DNA of 64,000 nucleotides from Bacillus sp. FSL H8-0547 (lineage in GTDB: Bacteria; Bacillota; Bacilli; Bacillales; Bacillaceae), in contig JBBODD010000001.1 of assembly GCA_038002745.1 (NCBI GenBank), positions 3,658,001-3,722,000 of the forward strand, in the 5' to 3' direction. Below, piece by piece: positions 1-8,585 of this stretch (positions within the stretch are counted from its first letter, which is position 1; each line of letters starts with the position of its first letter). A program made the translations under genes and the position numbers. The notes beneath the pieces were generated by a model. It ran no database searches. It was not told the origin of the DNA and was given only the letters and a program-made list of their open reading frames with translations.

Positions 1-1
1 C

Positions 2-574
2 CTGTTCCTCGGAGGGCTTGTTTCCATCACTAGCTTTGGCGTGTTTGCTGCCCAGACCATGTATATTCCATTTGTCGCAGAAGTTCTGGGAGGGTCATCT
101 TTTGAGTATGGCCTGTTTGACGCTTCTTTTCCCCTTGGTTACATAGCCGGCAGTTTTGCGGCGTCCAGGATAAAAGTAAAGGAAACCTCCATCTATCAAA
201 TCATGATGCTGGCACTGTTTATCGGAGGCTCTACTTACTTGGCACTTGGTGCTGCAGAGTCACTGGCAGCGGCGATGGTCATTGAAGTCGCAGCAGGTGC
301 AGCTATGCCGTTTTGGAATGTTTACAGCACTACGCTTTATCAAAAGCTTGTGCCGCAGTCCATTCTTGGGCAGGTTTTCTCAGTCAGGTTCCTCCTGACA
401 AAGGCAGCTGCGCCGCTTGGAATTATTTACGGTACGGCATGTGCGTCCCAATTTGGCATAGCGGCACTCTTTCTTTCGATTGGTGCCATCATTTGCACAG
501 TTTCGGGGGGAGGACTTCTTTATCTGGTATTCAGAAGCCGGTCAGCTCCACCACAAACTATAATAAAAGATTAA
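2..574 (+). CDS. MFS transporter, C-terminal part (5' end outside window)
   Basis: This reading frame is open from base 2, so the gene begins before the window and only about 190 residues are visible. They form roughly six hydrophobic segments with short loops, including a polar turn near residues AASRIKVKE and a later VFSVRF/RFLLTKAAAPLG stretch typical of the second half of major facilitator permeases. It would act in the cytoplasmic membrane as a secondary transporter, probably an exporter of the MDR type. The substrate cannot be told. The apparent GTG at 41 is an internal valine codon, not a start. No clear terminator follows the stop. Confidence 0.8.
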   Translation: MFLGGLVSITSFGVFAAQTMYIPFVAEVLGGSSFEYGLFDASFPLGYIAGSFAASRIKVKETSIYQIMMLALFIGGSTYLALGAAESLAAAMVIEVAAGAAMPFWNVYSTTLYQKLVPQSILGQVFSVRFLLTKAAAPLGIIYGTACASQFGIAALFLSIGAIICTVSGGGLLYLVFRSRSAPPQTIIKD

Positions 575-601
575 TTATGCAACCGTTTTGTATTTATTTG
601 T

Positions 602-689
602 TGTAAAAAAACTGTAAACAACGGACAGACATACTTTACAATCTCTCAAAACTTCCTTAAAACTCATCCCATAGACTAGTACTTGTAAA
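602..689 (+). promoter_or_regulatory. Possible PhoP-box region in front of alkaline phosphatase
   Basis: TGTAAA occurs at 602-607 and again at 613-618, 11 bp apart. TTTACA lies at 635-640 and another TGTAAA at 684-689. Bacillus PhoP binds TT(A/C/T)ACA-like hexamers repeated every helical turn, and the minus-strand reading of the first pair (TTTACA) fits. The downstream gene is an alkaline phosphatase, a classical Pho regulon member. The assignment is inference. Confidence 0.35.
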
Positions 690-716
690 CAAAACATTCT
701 ATTGGAGGTTTTTTGA

Positions 717-2117
717 TTGTTTAATAGGAAGATTGGAAAAATTGCTGTTCCGGTTGCAGTACTTTCAGCTGTAGTTGCGGCAAGTGTCATTGGAAATTTT
801 CCAAATGCTAAGGCAAGTGAAGCGGAAGCTGCTGGAAAAAAACCGAATGAAATAAAAAACGTTATTTTCCTGGTCGGAGACGGAATGGGCGTATCCTATA
901 CATCAGCATACCGCTATCTAAAAGACGACCCTTCTACACCGCAGGCTGAGCGTACAGAATTTGATCAGCACCTTGTCGGCAATCAAATGACCTACCCTGA
1001 AGATCCTAAGGAAAATGTAACAGATTCAGCATCGGCTGCAACTGCGATGTCAACAGGATACAAGACATTCAACGCTGCAATTGGCGTAGACAATGACGGT
1101 ACAGAGCTTAAAACCGTTTTAGAATCGGCAAAAGAAAAAGGAAAGGCGACAGGTCTTGTTGCTACGTCGGAAATCACTCATGCTACACCTGCTTCATTCG
1201 GTGCACATGATATGAACCGAAAAAACATGAACGCTATTGCAGATGATTATTACGATGAACTGATCAACGGCAAACATAAAGTGGATGTCATGCTGGGCGG
1301 AGGCTTAAGCAATTTTGAGCGAGCTGACCGCAATCTTGCAGAAGAATTCCAGAAAGACGGGTACAGCTATGTGACATCCAAAGAAGAAATGATGAAGGAT
1401 AAAAATCAGCAGGTTCTTGGATTGTTTGCTGATGGAGGCCTTCCAAAAATGATTGACCGCGAAAAAGAAACACCTTCTCTTGAAGACATGACAAGTTCAG
1501 CTCTTTCAAGACTGAATCAAGATAAAGACGGGTTTTTCCTGATGGTCGAGGGAAGCCAGGTTGACTGGGCTGGACATGACAACGATATTGTAGGAGCTAT
1601 GAGTGAAATGCAGGATTTTGAAAAAGCCTACAAAGCAGCGATTGAATTTGCCAAAAAGGACAAGCATACACTTGTTGTGGCTACTGCAGACCATTCAACA
1701 GGCGGTTATTCAATAGGAGCTGACGGCGATTACAACTGGTTTGGAGAGCCGATCAAAGCTGCAAAGCGCACACCTGACTTTATGGCAGCCCAAATCGTTG
1801 AAGAAGGCGCAGATCCTGAAAAAACGTTAAAGCAGTATATCGATCTTGAATTAACGGCTGAAGAAATCAATTCTGTCAAAGATGCAGCAGAAAAAGGCAA
1901 AGCAGACAAAGATAAAGGAATTCTCCGTGTTGATAATGCGATAGAAGCCATCTTTAATAAGCGCTCCAATACTGGCTGGACAACAGACGGACATACAGGT
2001 GAAGACGTTCCTGTCTTTGCTTACGGACCAGGGAAAGAATTGTTCGCAGGTCATAAAGACAACACAGATCACGCAGAAATCATCTTTGATATATTAGAAA
2101 AAAGCAAAAAGAAATAA
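717..2117 (+). CDS. Alkaline phosphatase, secreted
   Basis: This 466-residue enzyme hydrolyses phosphate monoesters outside the cell to release inorganic phosphate. An N-terminal signal peptide (hydrophobic core about residues 9-26) precedes the conserved metal-site motif VGDGMG (about 53-58) and the nucleophile motif TDSASAATA (Ser104). Later motifs are the zinc-ligand ADHSTGG and the C-terminal DGHTGEDVPV. The length matches PhoA/PhoB of Bacillus. The start is TTG at 717, chosen because TTGGAGG at 702-708 is correctly spaced and no better ATG exists. Possible PhoP boxes upstream suggest induction by phosphate starvation. A stem-loop follows the stop, before a lipoprotein gene. Confidence 0.95.
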   Translation: MFNRKIGKIAVPVAVLSAVVAASVIGNFPNAKASEAEAAGKKPNEIKNVIFLVGDGMGVSYTSAYRYLKDDPSTPQAERTEFDQHLVGNQMTYPEDPKENVTDSASAATAMSTGYKTFNAAIGVDNDGTELKTVLESAKEKGKATGLVATSEITHATPASFGAHDMNRKNMNAIADDYYDELINGKHKVDVMLGGGLSNFERADRNLAEEFQKDGYSYVTSKEEMMKDKNQQVLGLFADGGLPKMIDREKETPSLEDMTSSALSRLNQDKDGFFLMVEGSQVDWAGHDNDIVGAMSEMQDFEKAYKAAIEFAKKDKHTLVVATADHSTGGYSIGADGDYNWFGEPIKAAKRTPDFMAAQIVEEGADPEKTLKQYIDLELTAEEINSVKDAAEKGKADKDKGILRVDNAIEAIFNKRSNTGWTTDGHTGEDVPVFAYGPGKELFAGHKDNTDHAEIIFDILEKSKKK

Positions 2118-2131
2118 CCAGGCTGTATCAT

Positions 2132-2157
2132 GACTCTGCTGCGAAAGCGGCGGAGTC
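2132..2157 (+). other. Stem-loop with GAAA tetraloop, no U-tail
   Basis: An 11-bp stem (two G-U pairs in RNA) closes a GAAA loop just after the phosphatase stop. No T-run follows, so it is not a standard terminator. It may stabilise the phosphatase mRNA 3' end or reduce read-through into the lipoprotein gene. Confidence 0.5.
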
Positions 2158-2200
2158 TGTGATCATGCCGGCAGATTGGCAAATAGAGAAAGGGGACAAC

Positions 2201-2878
2201 ATGATGAAACATGCATGGCTTATGCTATCTTTGACAATCGTACTTTCTGCTTGTTCTGCACAGGCGACAGAACCTGACCAAAATGAGAAGAAACAGGAAC
2301 AGAAGACTGAAACATCCGCATCATCACCCTCAAATCAAAATGCCACTGAAGACAGCTACGTGCCAAATCCCCAGATAACGGATGACCGTTCACTCCTTGA
2401 ACCGGGTCAAACCTTGAAAGATGACAAAGGCGCAGCTGAGCTGAAAGCCATCAGCAGCCTGAATCAAACCTACAAAGCAGGGGATGTAGAACTGACGATA
2501 AAAGATGTGAAAATGATCGAGCATACACCTGCCTACAGCATGATTGATTTTTTTCACACATTCACCCATGAAGAAACGTTTGACATCATCAAAGCTGAGG
2601 TAGAGGTGAAAAACACGTCAGATCAGCCCGTCTACTTCTCTCCTGTTGCTATGCTAGAGACAGACAATGGCCAGCGAATTGACTGGGAATCAGATATTTA
2701 CCTTGAGGATTTGAACGGAGAACTGGGCGCGAATCAAACAAAAAAGGGTAACATCGGATTTATTCTGGAACATTCCGAAGAGCCTGTTAAAGGTGTCACG
2801 CTGCTGACAAGCGATGTGCTGAATGCCGAACAGAAAACAGAGAGCAAAGCTCAGAAAATAACGGTTCCATTCAAATGA
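2201..2878 (+). CDS. DUF4352-type lipoprotein
   Basis: This 225-residue protein begins with a lipoprotein signal peptide ending in the lipobox LSAC, so it should be lipid-anchored on the outer face of the membrane. A low-complexity linker rich in Glu, Gln and Lys follows. The C-terminal two thirds (DVELTIKDVKMIEHTP, EVEVKNTSDQPVYFSP, GFILEHSEEPVKG) resembles the immunoglobulin-like DUF4352 fold. The function is unknown. ATG 2201 was chosen over an earlier in-frame ATG because AAAGGGG sits just upstream of it. It may be read through from the phosphatase gene. Confidence 0.75.
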   Translation: MMKHAWLMLSLTIVLSACSAQATEPDQNEKKQEQKTETSASSPSNQNATEDSYVPNPQITDDRSLLEPGQTLKDDKGAAELKAISSLNQTYKAGDVELTIKDVKMIEHTPAYSMIDFFHTFTHEETFDIIKAEVEVKNTSDQPVYFSPVAMLETDNGQRIDWESDIYLEDLNGELGANQTKKGNIGFILEHSEEPVKGVTLLTSDVLNAEQKTESKAQKITVPFK

Positions 2879-2906
2879 GACAATACGATGATGTATTGTC
2901 TTTTCT
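2879..2906 (+). terminator. Rho-independent terminator after the DUF4352 lipoprotein
   Basis: A perfect 8-bp stem (GACAATAC/GTATTGTC) with a 6-nt loop is followed by TTTTCTTCTT directly after the stop codon. Confidence 0.85.
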
Positions 2907-3078
2907 TCTTGAAAAAAATTAATAAATGGTTGGTAAACGCATTCATTGCCTTTAGAACAGGGTTTAAAAAAACGTGCTTAAAAATGCTGAAAAAAGGAAC
3001 TAGTCAATCAATTTTTTAGCTGTTATACTTTGAACTATTATTTTCATCATAGAACCTTCATTCTAAAGGAGTTTTTGT

Positions 3079-4398
3079 ATGGCAAAGGAATTTTCGTCAA
3101 AACAGATCATGTTAATCAGTCTTATGCTCTTTTCCATGTTTTTTGGAGCAGGGAACTTAATCTTCCCGGCTTTTCTCGGACAGGCAGCAGGGGACAATCT
3201 CTGGCCTTCTCTTGCAGGCTTTATTCTTTCCGCGGTTGGTCTTCCGATTCTCGGGGTTATCGCGGTTGCTAAAGCAGGGAGCTTTCATGAATTAAATTCA
3301 AGGGTCCATCCGGTATTTGCTCTTATTTTTCCGTTTATAATTTACGTTTCGATCGGACCAGGACTCGCGATTCCAAGAGCCGGGAGCCTGGCCTTTGAAA
3401 TGGGGGCAGCGCCTTTTCTTCCCGCTGAGGCTGCGGGTTCTCCTGCAGCGCTGTTCATTTATACAGCGGTCTTTTTTGGCTTAGTGTATTGGCTCAGCAT
3501 GTCCCCGTCTAAGCTTGTAGACTTATTCGGCAAACTGCTTACGCCAATTGTGCTTACGCTGATTCTGGTTATTTTTGTGAAGTCTTTGATTACACCAATT
3601 GGAGAAAGTGGGCAGGCATCAGGCAATTATGGAACGAGTCCTGCTTTTCAGGGGTTTCTTGATGGATATTTGACGATGGACGCACTTGCAGCGCTTGCTT
3701 TCGGAATTGTAATTGCAACTGCTATCAGATCACAGGGTGTAACAAATGAAAAAGCACTGTCCCGTTATATGATGTATGCAGGAATTGGAGCAGGCTTGCT
3801 TTTAACCATTATCTACATTCTTCTTGGCACAATGGGTGCAGCGAGCGCATCTCTTGGAACATCTGAAAACGGCGCCCAGATTCTGACGAACATTATGACG
3901 AGCCTCTTCGGTACAAGCGGGAGCGTCATCCTTGGGCTTGTCTTTACATTGGCTTGTTTTTGCGTATCCATTGGCCTTGTTATATCGTGCAGCCAGTTTT
4001 TTGCAGGGGCTGTGCCTAGAGTGCCGTATAAGGTCTGGGTATTGATTTTATGTCTGGCAAGTACAGCCGTTGCAAATCTTGGACTAACGCAGATTTTGAC
4101 GGTTTCTGTGCCGATACTGGGCATGATTTACCCAATCGCCATCGTCCTGATTATTCTTGCATTGGTTCATTCTTTCATCCAAAACAGCCCATACATTTAT
4201 GCAACTTCGGTTCTTTTTACCGGCCTTTTCAGTCTGGCAGATACGATAAATAAAACGTTCCTCAGTGAAGCACTGACACCTGCCCTGAGCTTCCTTCCGC
4301 TTTACGGGGAAGGCATCGGCTGGCTTGTTCCGGCATTACTTGGAGCTGCTGCGGGGCTTGCTTTTGGAAAAAGAAAACCATCACGTGTTCCGGCTTAA
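3079..4398 (+). CDS. brnQ: Branched-chain amino acid transporter BrnQ
   Basis: A 439-residue, roughly 12-helix membrane protein of the LIVCS family, which imports leucine, isoleucine and valine using an ion gradient. The N-terminal signature SLMLFSMFFGAGNLIFPAFLG and the following GxxLPILGVIAVAK stretch are diagnostic. Length matches the family (about 440). The ATG at 3079 has AAAGGAG upstream. The stop overlaps by 3 bp the stop of the convergent cardiolipin synthase gene, and no terminator is visible between them, so the transcripts probably run into each other. Confidence 0.93.
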   Translation: MAKEFSSKQIMLISLMLFSMFFGAGNLIFPAFLGQAAGDNLWPSLAGFILSAVGLPILGVIAVAKAGSFHELNSRVHPVFALIFPFIIYVSIGPGLAIPRAGSLAFEMGAAPFLPAEAAGSPAALFIYTAVFFGLVYWLSMSPSKLVDLFGKLLTPIVLTLILVIFVKSLITPIGESGQASGNYGTSPAFQGFLDGYLTMDALAALAFGIVIATAIRSQGVTNEKALSRYMMYAGIGAGLLLTIIYILLGTMGAASASLGTSENGAQILTNIMTSLFGTSGSVILGLVFTLACFCVSIGLVISCSQFFAGAVPRVPYKVWVLILCLASTAVANLGLTQILTVSVPILGMIYPIAIVLIILALVHSFIQNSPYIYATSVLFTGLFSLADTINKTFLSEALTPALSFLPLYGEGIGWLVPALLGAAAGLAFGKRKPSRVPA

Positions 4399-5606
4399 AA
4401 ATAATAATAAATCCATTCTGGGGTCTTCATAAATGAACGCTCCCAGGATGGAATTTCTTTTATAATCGCTTCATTCAGCTTCCGGCTGTTTTTTTTATCC
4501 TCTTCAATTTCAGCTGAAATGGTCTTGATGACTTCTGTGTCATAGATCAGGCAGCTTGCTTCATCATTTAAATAAAAGCTCCGCGGATCCCAGTTTGCTG
4601 TGCTGATATTCGCCGTTTCACCATCAATCAGCATCACTTTCCCATGAAAAAATCCTTTTGTATACAAATAAATATCAACGCCGCGTTTTAATAGTTTTTC
4701 CGTTTTTGGATAGCTAGGAGGCTTTGTAAACCATGCATCTGTGTGGTCAGGGACGAGGATCTCAACTTTGACGCCATTTTTCCGCGCATCAATAAGCGCA
4801 TCCATCATCTCATTGTTTGGTATGAAATAGGGAGTTGCAATAACCAGCCGCTTTCTTGCACTTCTTATTAAAGACAGGAGTTCTTTTTCCCATTCTCCTC
4901 CGGTTGAGAAAAACAGCTGATATTCAGAACCGTCCGTTCGCAGAGGCTGATGTTTTTCAGGAAGCCTTTTCTGCCCGGTGTCTTCTTCCCAGTCCTTCAG
5001 AAATTGTTCCTCCACTTCATACGCTCCTTCACCGGCAATCCGCAGGTGATAGTCCCGCCAGTATCCAAAGCGTTTATCCTGGCCCAGATACTCTTCTCCC
5101 ATATTAAATCCGCCTAAATAAGACACCTTGCCGTCAATGATGGCGAGCTTTCTGTGATTCCGGTGATTCATTCTGTAAAAAGGATGAGTGATGCCGTTTT
5201 TTCTGCTGAACGTGAAGTGCACACCGCTCGCTTCTAGACGTTTAATGAGTTTTCTTTTGATCTCTTTTCCGCCGATACGGTCGACTGAAAGCATAACATC
5301 TGTTCCGCTTTCGGCCTTTTTTTGAAGAAGGGACAAAAAATTCAGGCTGACAGGGTCGTCCCGAATGATAAAGAAATGAATATAAATGTAGTCTTGAGCT
5401 TCTTTAATATCTTGAAAGAGTGATTTATATAGGCTGTCACCTTCGGGAAACAGGGTCAAATCCCCGTGGTAGACGGGGGTCTTAATCATGCCGTGTTCAT
5501 TGGTGTAATCTTTATATCCGCTTTTTACATCCCACTGCAGAACCAAAAGCGTGCAGATCATCAGTGTCATGCATAATCCAAACAAAATGATCATTTTTCT
5601 CAGCAT
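4395..5606 (-). CDS. Cardiolipin synthase / phospholipase D family (YwjE-like)
   Basis: A 403-residue membrane-associated enzyme with two phospholipase D signatures: HxK(x)4D at His151-Lys153-Asp158 (HRKLAIID) and at His321-Lys323-Asp328 (HGKVMLID). One N-terminal transmembrane helix (residues 4-23) precedes the catalytic part. Family members condense phosphatidylglycerol into cardiolipin. The single anchor helix and length near 400 fit the minor synthase YwjE of B. subtilis better than ClsA, which has two helices and is nearer 480 residues. Start ATG has GGGAG 7 nt upstream. Confidence 0.85.
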   Translation of the reverse strand: MLRKMIILFGLCMTLMICTLLVLQWDVKSGYKDYTNEHGMIKTPVYHGDLTLFPEGDSLYKSLFQDIKEAQDYIYIHFFIIRDDPVSLNFLSLLQKKAESGTDVMLSVDRIGGKEIKRKLIKRLEASGVHFTFSRKNGITHPFYRMNHRNHRKLAIIDGKVSYLGGFNMGEEYLGQDKRFGYWRDYHLRIAGEGAYEVEEQFLKDWEEDTGQKRLPEKHQPLRTDGSEYQLFFSTGGEWEKELLSLIRSARKRLVIATPYFIPNNEMMDALIDARKNGVKVEILVPDHTDAWFTKPPSYPKTEKLLKRGVDIYLYTKGFFHGKVMLIDGETANISTANWDPRSFYLNDEASCLIYDTEVIKTISAEIEEDKKNSRKLNEAIIKEIPSWERSFMKTPEWIYYYF

Positions 5607-5788
5607 AGAAAAACTCCCGGAACGTTATTATCTCTTAGGGTTTGATACTCTCCTGCTAAATAAAGAAGGGAATCTTTGGAATGTTCCTTTCATATCTTCT
5701 TCTCGCTTTGTTCATAGTTTATTCATATCTGCCCGTTATACTGGAATGTGTTCAGCAAAAGAAGGAAGAAAAAAAGTCAGGAGTTTTA

Positions 5789-6679
5789 ATGATGAAAAAT
5801 ATACTTGCAAATAAACTTACTTATGCTTTTTTAATGACCGGTCTCCTCAGCGGCGGAATCGGCTGGGCAGTCGGTTCAGCAGAAAATGATGGGGCAGTAG
5901 CCAGTGTGAATGGCGAAAAAATCAGTCAGGACAGGCTTTTCGCCCTGCTTGCAGATCAGGGCGGAACGGAGCTTGTAGACTATTTAATTACAGAAGAAAT
6001 CATTAATCAGGAGTCAGAAAAAAAGAAAATAACAGTATCTGATGCTGATGTTGACAAAGAGTATCAATCAATCGCGGAATCATACGGAGGGGAAGAGGCT
6101 TTTATCCAGCAGATCGAGGCTTCCGGCGGTTCAGCTGAGGCAGTCAAAGACGAATTGAAAACAAATTTAAAAATTGAAAAGCTGCTTGAACCTGAGATTG
6201 ACATTACAGAAGAAGAGATGAAAACCTATTTTGAAGAAAACAAAGAAAGTCTTTCTGAGCCAGAACAGGTTAAAGCCAGTCATATCTTAGTGGAGGATGA
6301 GGCGACGGCAAAAGAAGTCAAAGGAAAGCTTGATGGAGGAGCTGATTTTGCAGAGCTTGCCAAAGAATATTCAACAGATACATCTAACAGCGGGAACGGC
6401 GGAGAGCTTGGCTACTTTGGAAAAGGTGAGATGACTGCTTCATTTGAAGAAAAAGCGTTCTCAATGAAAGAAGGGGAAATCAGCGATCCCGTAAAAACAG
6501 AATTTGGATATCACATTATCAAATTCGAAGATAAAAAAGCTGCAGTTCCGGCTGTATATGCTGAGAAAAAAGAGGAAATCAAGGCAGCTCTTTTTGATCA
6601 GAAAATGCAGACAGCCTACACCGGATGGATGGAAGAGAAAAAAGAAGAATATGAAATTGAGACTTCAATGGAGAGCTGA
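5789..6679 (+). CDS. Parvulin-type peptidyl-prolyl isomerase, PrsA/YacD-like
   Basis: A 296-residue exported foldase with an N-terminal hydrophobic segment (about residues 10-28), a SurA-N-like helical part, and a PpiC rotamase domain (about 155-255) with KASHILVEDE, GELGYFGKGEM and EFGYHIIKFEDKK. It would catalyse proline isomerisation in secreted proteins at the membrane-wall interface. Unlike PrsA, the signal region has no lipobox cysteine (it reads GGIGWAVGSAENDG), so it is membrane-anchored or cleaved rather than lipidated. The start at 5789 follows CAGGAG; an upstream in-frame ATG has no ribosome site. Confidence 0.85.
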   Translation: MMKNILANKLTYAFLMTGLLSGGIGWAVGSAENDGAVASVNGEKISQDRLFALLADQGGTELVDYLITEEIINQESEKKKITVSDADVDKEYQSIAESYGGEEAFIQQIEASGGSAEAVKDELKTNLKIEKLLEPEIDITEEEMKTYFEENKESLSEPEQVKASHILVEDEATAKEVKGKLDGGADFAELAKEYSTDTSNSGNGGELGYFGKGEMTASFEEKAFSMKEGEISDPVKTEFGYHIIKFEDKKAAVPAVYAEKKEEIKAALFDQKMQTAYTGWMEEKKEEYEIETSMES

Positions 6680-6680
6680 A

Positions 6681-6707
6681 AGAGAGGGGGGAAACCTCTC
6701 TTTTTTA
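6681..6707 (+). terminator. Terminator after the parvulin gene
   Basis: A 7-bp stem AGAGAGG/CCTCTCT is followed by TTTTTT immediately after the stop. It touches the end of the convergent gene. Confidence 0.85.
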
Positions 6708-7196
6708 TGCATTTTTTATAAGGAAATAAAGCAGTACATGAATAAGCACAGCTGAGGCGATCATGTTTTTCCAATTAATGATGTAGCGGCTCCCTGAGGG
6801 CTGAATAACACCCATTGCTGCAATGGTCCAAAACCATTTACTGTCCCGCCATCTTTTTTTAGTCGAAACATCCTGATTCTCATCCATTCGTCTGTTTTCT
6901 CTTCTTGCCCACCATAAAACAACCAGGATATCTGCAATTGCTCCAGCTGTAACGGCTATAATGGCTGTTCGATCAGAGACTTCCCAAAGCGGCTTTTCCT
7001 CCCGCTTTTTTTCTTCTTCTCTTTTAGCTTCTTGTACCTTGATTTGCTCTGCAAATTCTCCTGCAAAATCAGTCTTCTGTTCTTTGACTGTGGTGAAATT
7101 AACGACCATAATAATCAGGCATGCCATCAGAACTGCGTATAGAGCAAAAAAAGCTGCCGTTTTTTTCTTTGGAGTATCCATCATTCTTTTTAGCAT
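6705..7196 (-). CDS. Hypothetical membrane protein, three predicted helices
   Basis: This 163-residue protein is not recognised. It has a basic N-terminus, a first hydrophobic helix (about 15-33), a charged Glu/Lys-rich segment (about 45-68), a second helix (AIIAVTAGAIADILVVLWW), a Trp-rich basic loop, and a C-terminal helix (IASAVLIHVLLYFLI). The start at 7196 was chosen because AGGAGG lies 9 nt upstream; a longer frame starting near 7238 would place that ribosome site inside the gene. It is convergent with the parvulin gene. Confidence 0.7.
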   Translation of the reverse strand: MLKRMMDTPKKKTAAFFALYAVLMACLIIMVVNFTTVKEQKTDFAGEFAEQIKVQEAKREEEKKREEKPLWEVSDRTAIIAVTAGAIADILVVLWWARRENRRMDENQDVSTKKRWRDSKWFWTIAAMGVIQPSGSRYIINWKNMIASAVLIHVLLYFLIKNA

Positions 7197-7294
7197 GATC
7201 TTCTTCCTCCTAATGACTGGCTGTTTTAATCGTACCATTTAAATAAATGTAATAATTTGTATGAGGTGAACTTTTTGAGAACGTTTACACCAAT

Positions 7295-7324
7295 TTGTTA
7301 ACCTTAATAAAAATAAGTTGACAT
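7295..7324 (+). promoter_or_regulatory. BirA (biotin repressor) operator overlapping bioB promoter
   Basis: TTGTTAAC at 7295-7302 and GTTGACAT at 7317-7324 are separated by 14 bp. This matches the Firmicute BirA operator TTGTTAAC-N14-16-GTTAACAA with two mismatches in the right half. The right half also contains TTGACA (7318-7323), a plausible -35 box, so binding would block RNA polymerase. The next gene is bioB, which strongly supports the call. Confidence 0.85.
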
Positions 7325-7377
7325 AAATCCTTGCTATTCTTTACCATGGAAGAGAACGACGAGATGGAGGGAATGCA

Positions 7378-8376
7378 ATGAAATGGTCCGCACTGGCAAA
7401 TGAAGTCATAAACGGCAAGATATTAACAGAGGAAGAGTCGCTTGAAATCTTAACATGTGATGATGATGAGATTCTAAGTCTTCTTCATGGAGCATTTTTG
7501 ATCAGAAAGCATTATTACGGGAAAAAAGTAAAACTCAACATGATCGTAAACACGAAATCAGGACTTTGTCCTGAAAACTGCGGCTATTGCTCTCAGTCAA
7601 GCATTTCAACCGCCCCTATAGAAAAATACCGGATGATGAACAAAGAAAGCATTTTAGAAGGAGCAGAACGCGCCTATAACCTGAAGGTCGGAACCTATTG
7701 CATTGTAGCAAGCGGAAGAGGGCCTTCTGAAAAAGAACTGGACACAGTTGTATCAGCCGTAAAAGACATTAAAGATCAATTCGGTCTGAAGGTGTGTGCG
7801 TGCCTAGGGCTGTTGAAACCGGGACAGGCTGAACGGCTCAAAGAAGCCGGAGTCGACCGCTATAACCACAACATAAATACATCAAAAGAGCACCACGAAT
7901 CGATTACAACATCGCATACATACTATAACCGCGTACAAACCATCGAAGCTGTAAAGGCGTCCGGCATTTCTCCATGTTCGGGCGTAATCATCGGCATGAG
8001 AGAAACAAAAAAAGATGTCGTCAATATGGCATTCAGCCTGCGCGCACTTGACGCAGACAGTATCCCTGTAAACTTTCTTCACGCCATTGACGGCACTCCG
8101 CTTGAAGGAACGGATGAACTTGATCCAAGGTATTGCCTGAAGGTGCTTGCACTCTTTCGCTACATCAATCCGACTAAAGAAATCCGTATCTCAGGAGGCA
8201 GAGAAGTCAATTTAAGATCCCTGCAGCCGCTTGGGCTCTATGCAGCCAACTCAATCTTTGTGGGAGACTATTTAACGACCAGGGGACAAGAAAGCACGAG
8301 TGACCATGACATGCTGAAAGACCTCGGTTTTGAAGTGGAATTTGACTTTGGGAATCAGGAGGCTGTGACGGTCTGA
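7378..8376 (+). CDS. bioB: Biotin synthase
   Basis: A 332-residue radical SAM enzyme that inserts sulfur into dethiobiotin, the last step of biotin synthesis. The [4Fe-4S] motif CPENCGYC gives Cys64, Cys68 and Cys71. The following YRMMNKESILEGAERA, the YNHNINTSKEHH region and RISGGREVNLRSLQ are family signatures. It stands alone here, with no other bio genes nearby. The BirA operator at 7295-7324 makes it biotin-repressible. ATG 7378 follows GATGGAGGGA. Confidence 0.97.
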   Translation: MKWSALANEVINGKILTEEESLEILTCDDDEILSLLHGAFLIRKHYYGKKVKLNMIVNTKSGLCPENCGYCSQSSISTAPIEKYRMMNKESILEGAERAYNLKVGTYCIVASGRGPSEKELDTVVSAVKDIKDQFGLKVCACLGLLKPGQAERLKEAGVDRYNHNINTSKEHHESITTSHTYYNRVQTIEAVKASGISPCSGVIIGMRETKKDVVNMAFSLRALDADSIPVNFLHAIDGTPLEGTDELDPRYCLKVLALFRYINPTKEIRISGGREVNLRSLQPLGLYAANSIFVGDYLTTRGQESTSDHDMLKDLGFEVEFDFGNQEAVTV

Positions 8377-8416
8377 TTGCTGACTATTGGGCATGGGTGC
8401 TGAGAAAGAGCCATTC

Positions 8417-8494
8417 ACGCAGGGCAGAGTGAGCTGAAGGGTAATAAGCAGGCGTGAAATAACCCTTACGCAGGGCAGAGTAAACTTGAAGGGT
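8417..8494 (+). repeat. Short two-copy tandem repeat, 51-bp period
   Basis: ACGCAGGGCAGAG occurs at 8417 and 8468, each followed shortly by TGAAGGGT. The copies are 51 bp apart and lie in the 3' region of bioB. No coding potential is apparent. Confidence 0.6.
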
Positions 8495-8537
8495 CATAAA
8501 CATACAACGCGGGAATCAAAACCCGTTTTCAAATAAA

Positions 8538-8576
8538 AAAATCCGAACTTCATAACGAAAAGTTCGGATTTTTCTT
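8538..8576. terminator. Bidirectional terminator between bioB and the M14 gene
   Basis: An 11-bp stem AAATCCGAACT/AGTTCGGATTT carries a T-run after it on the plus strand and an A-run before it, so it can end both convergent transcripts. Confidence 0.9.
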
Positions 8577-8585
8577 TTGCATATA

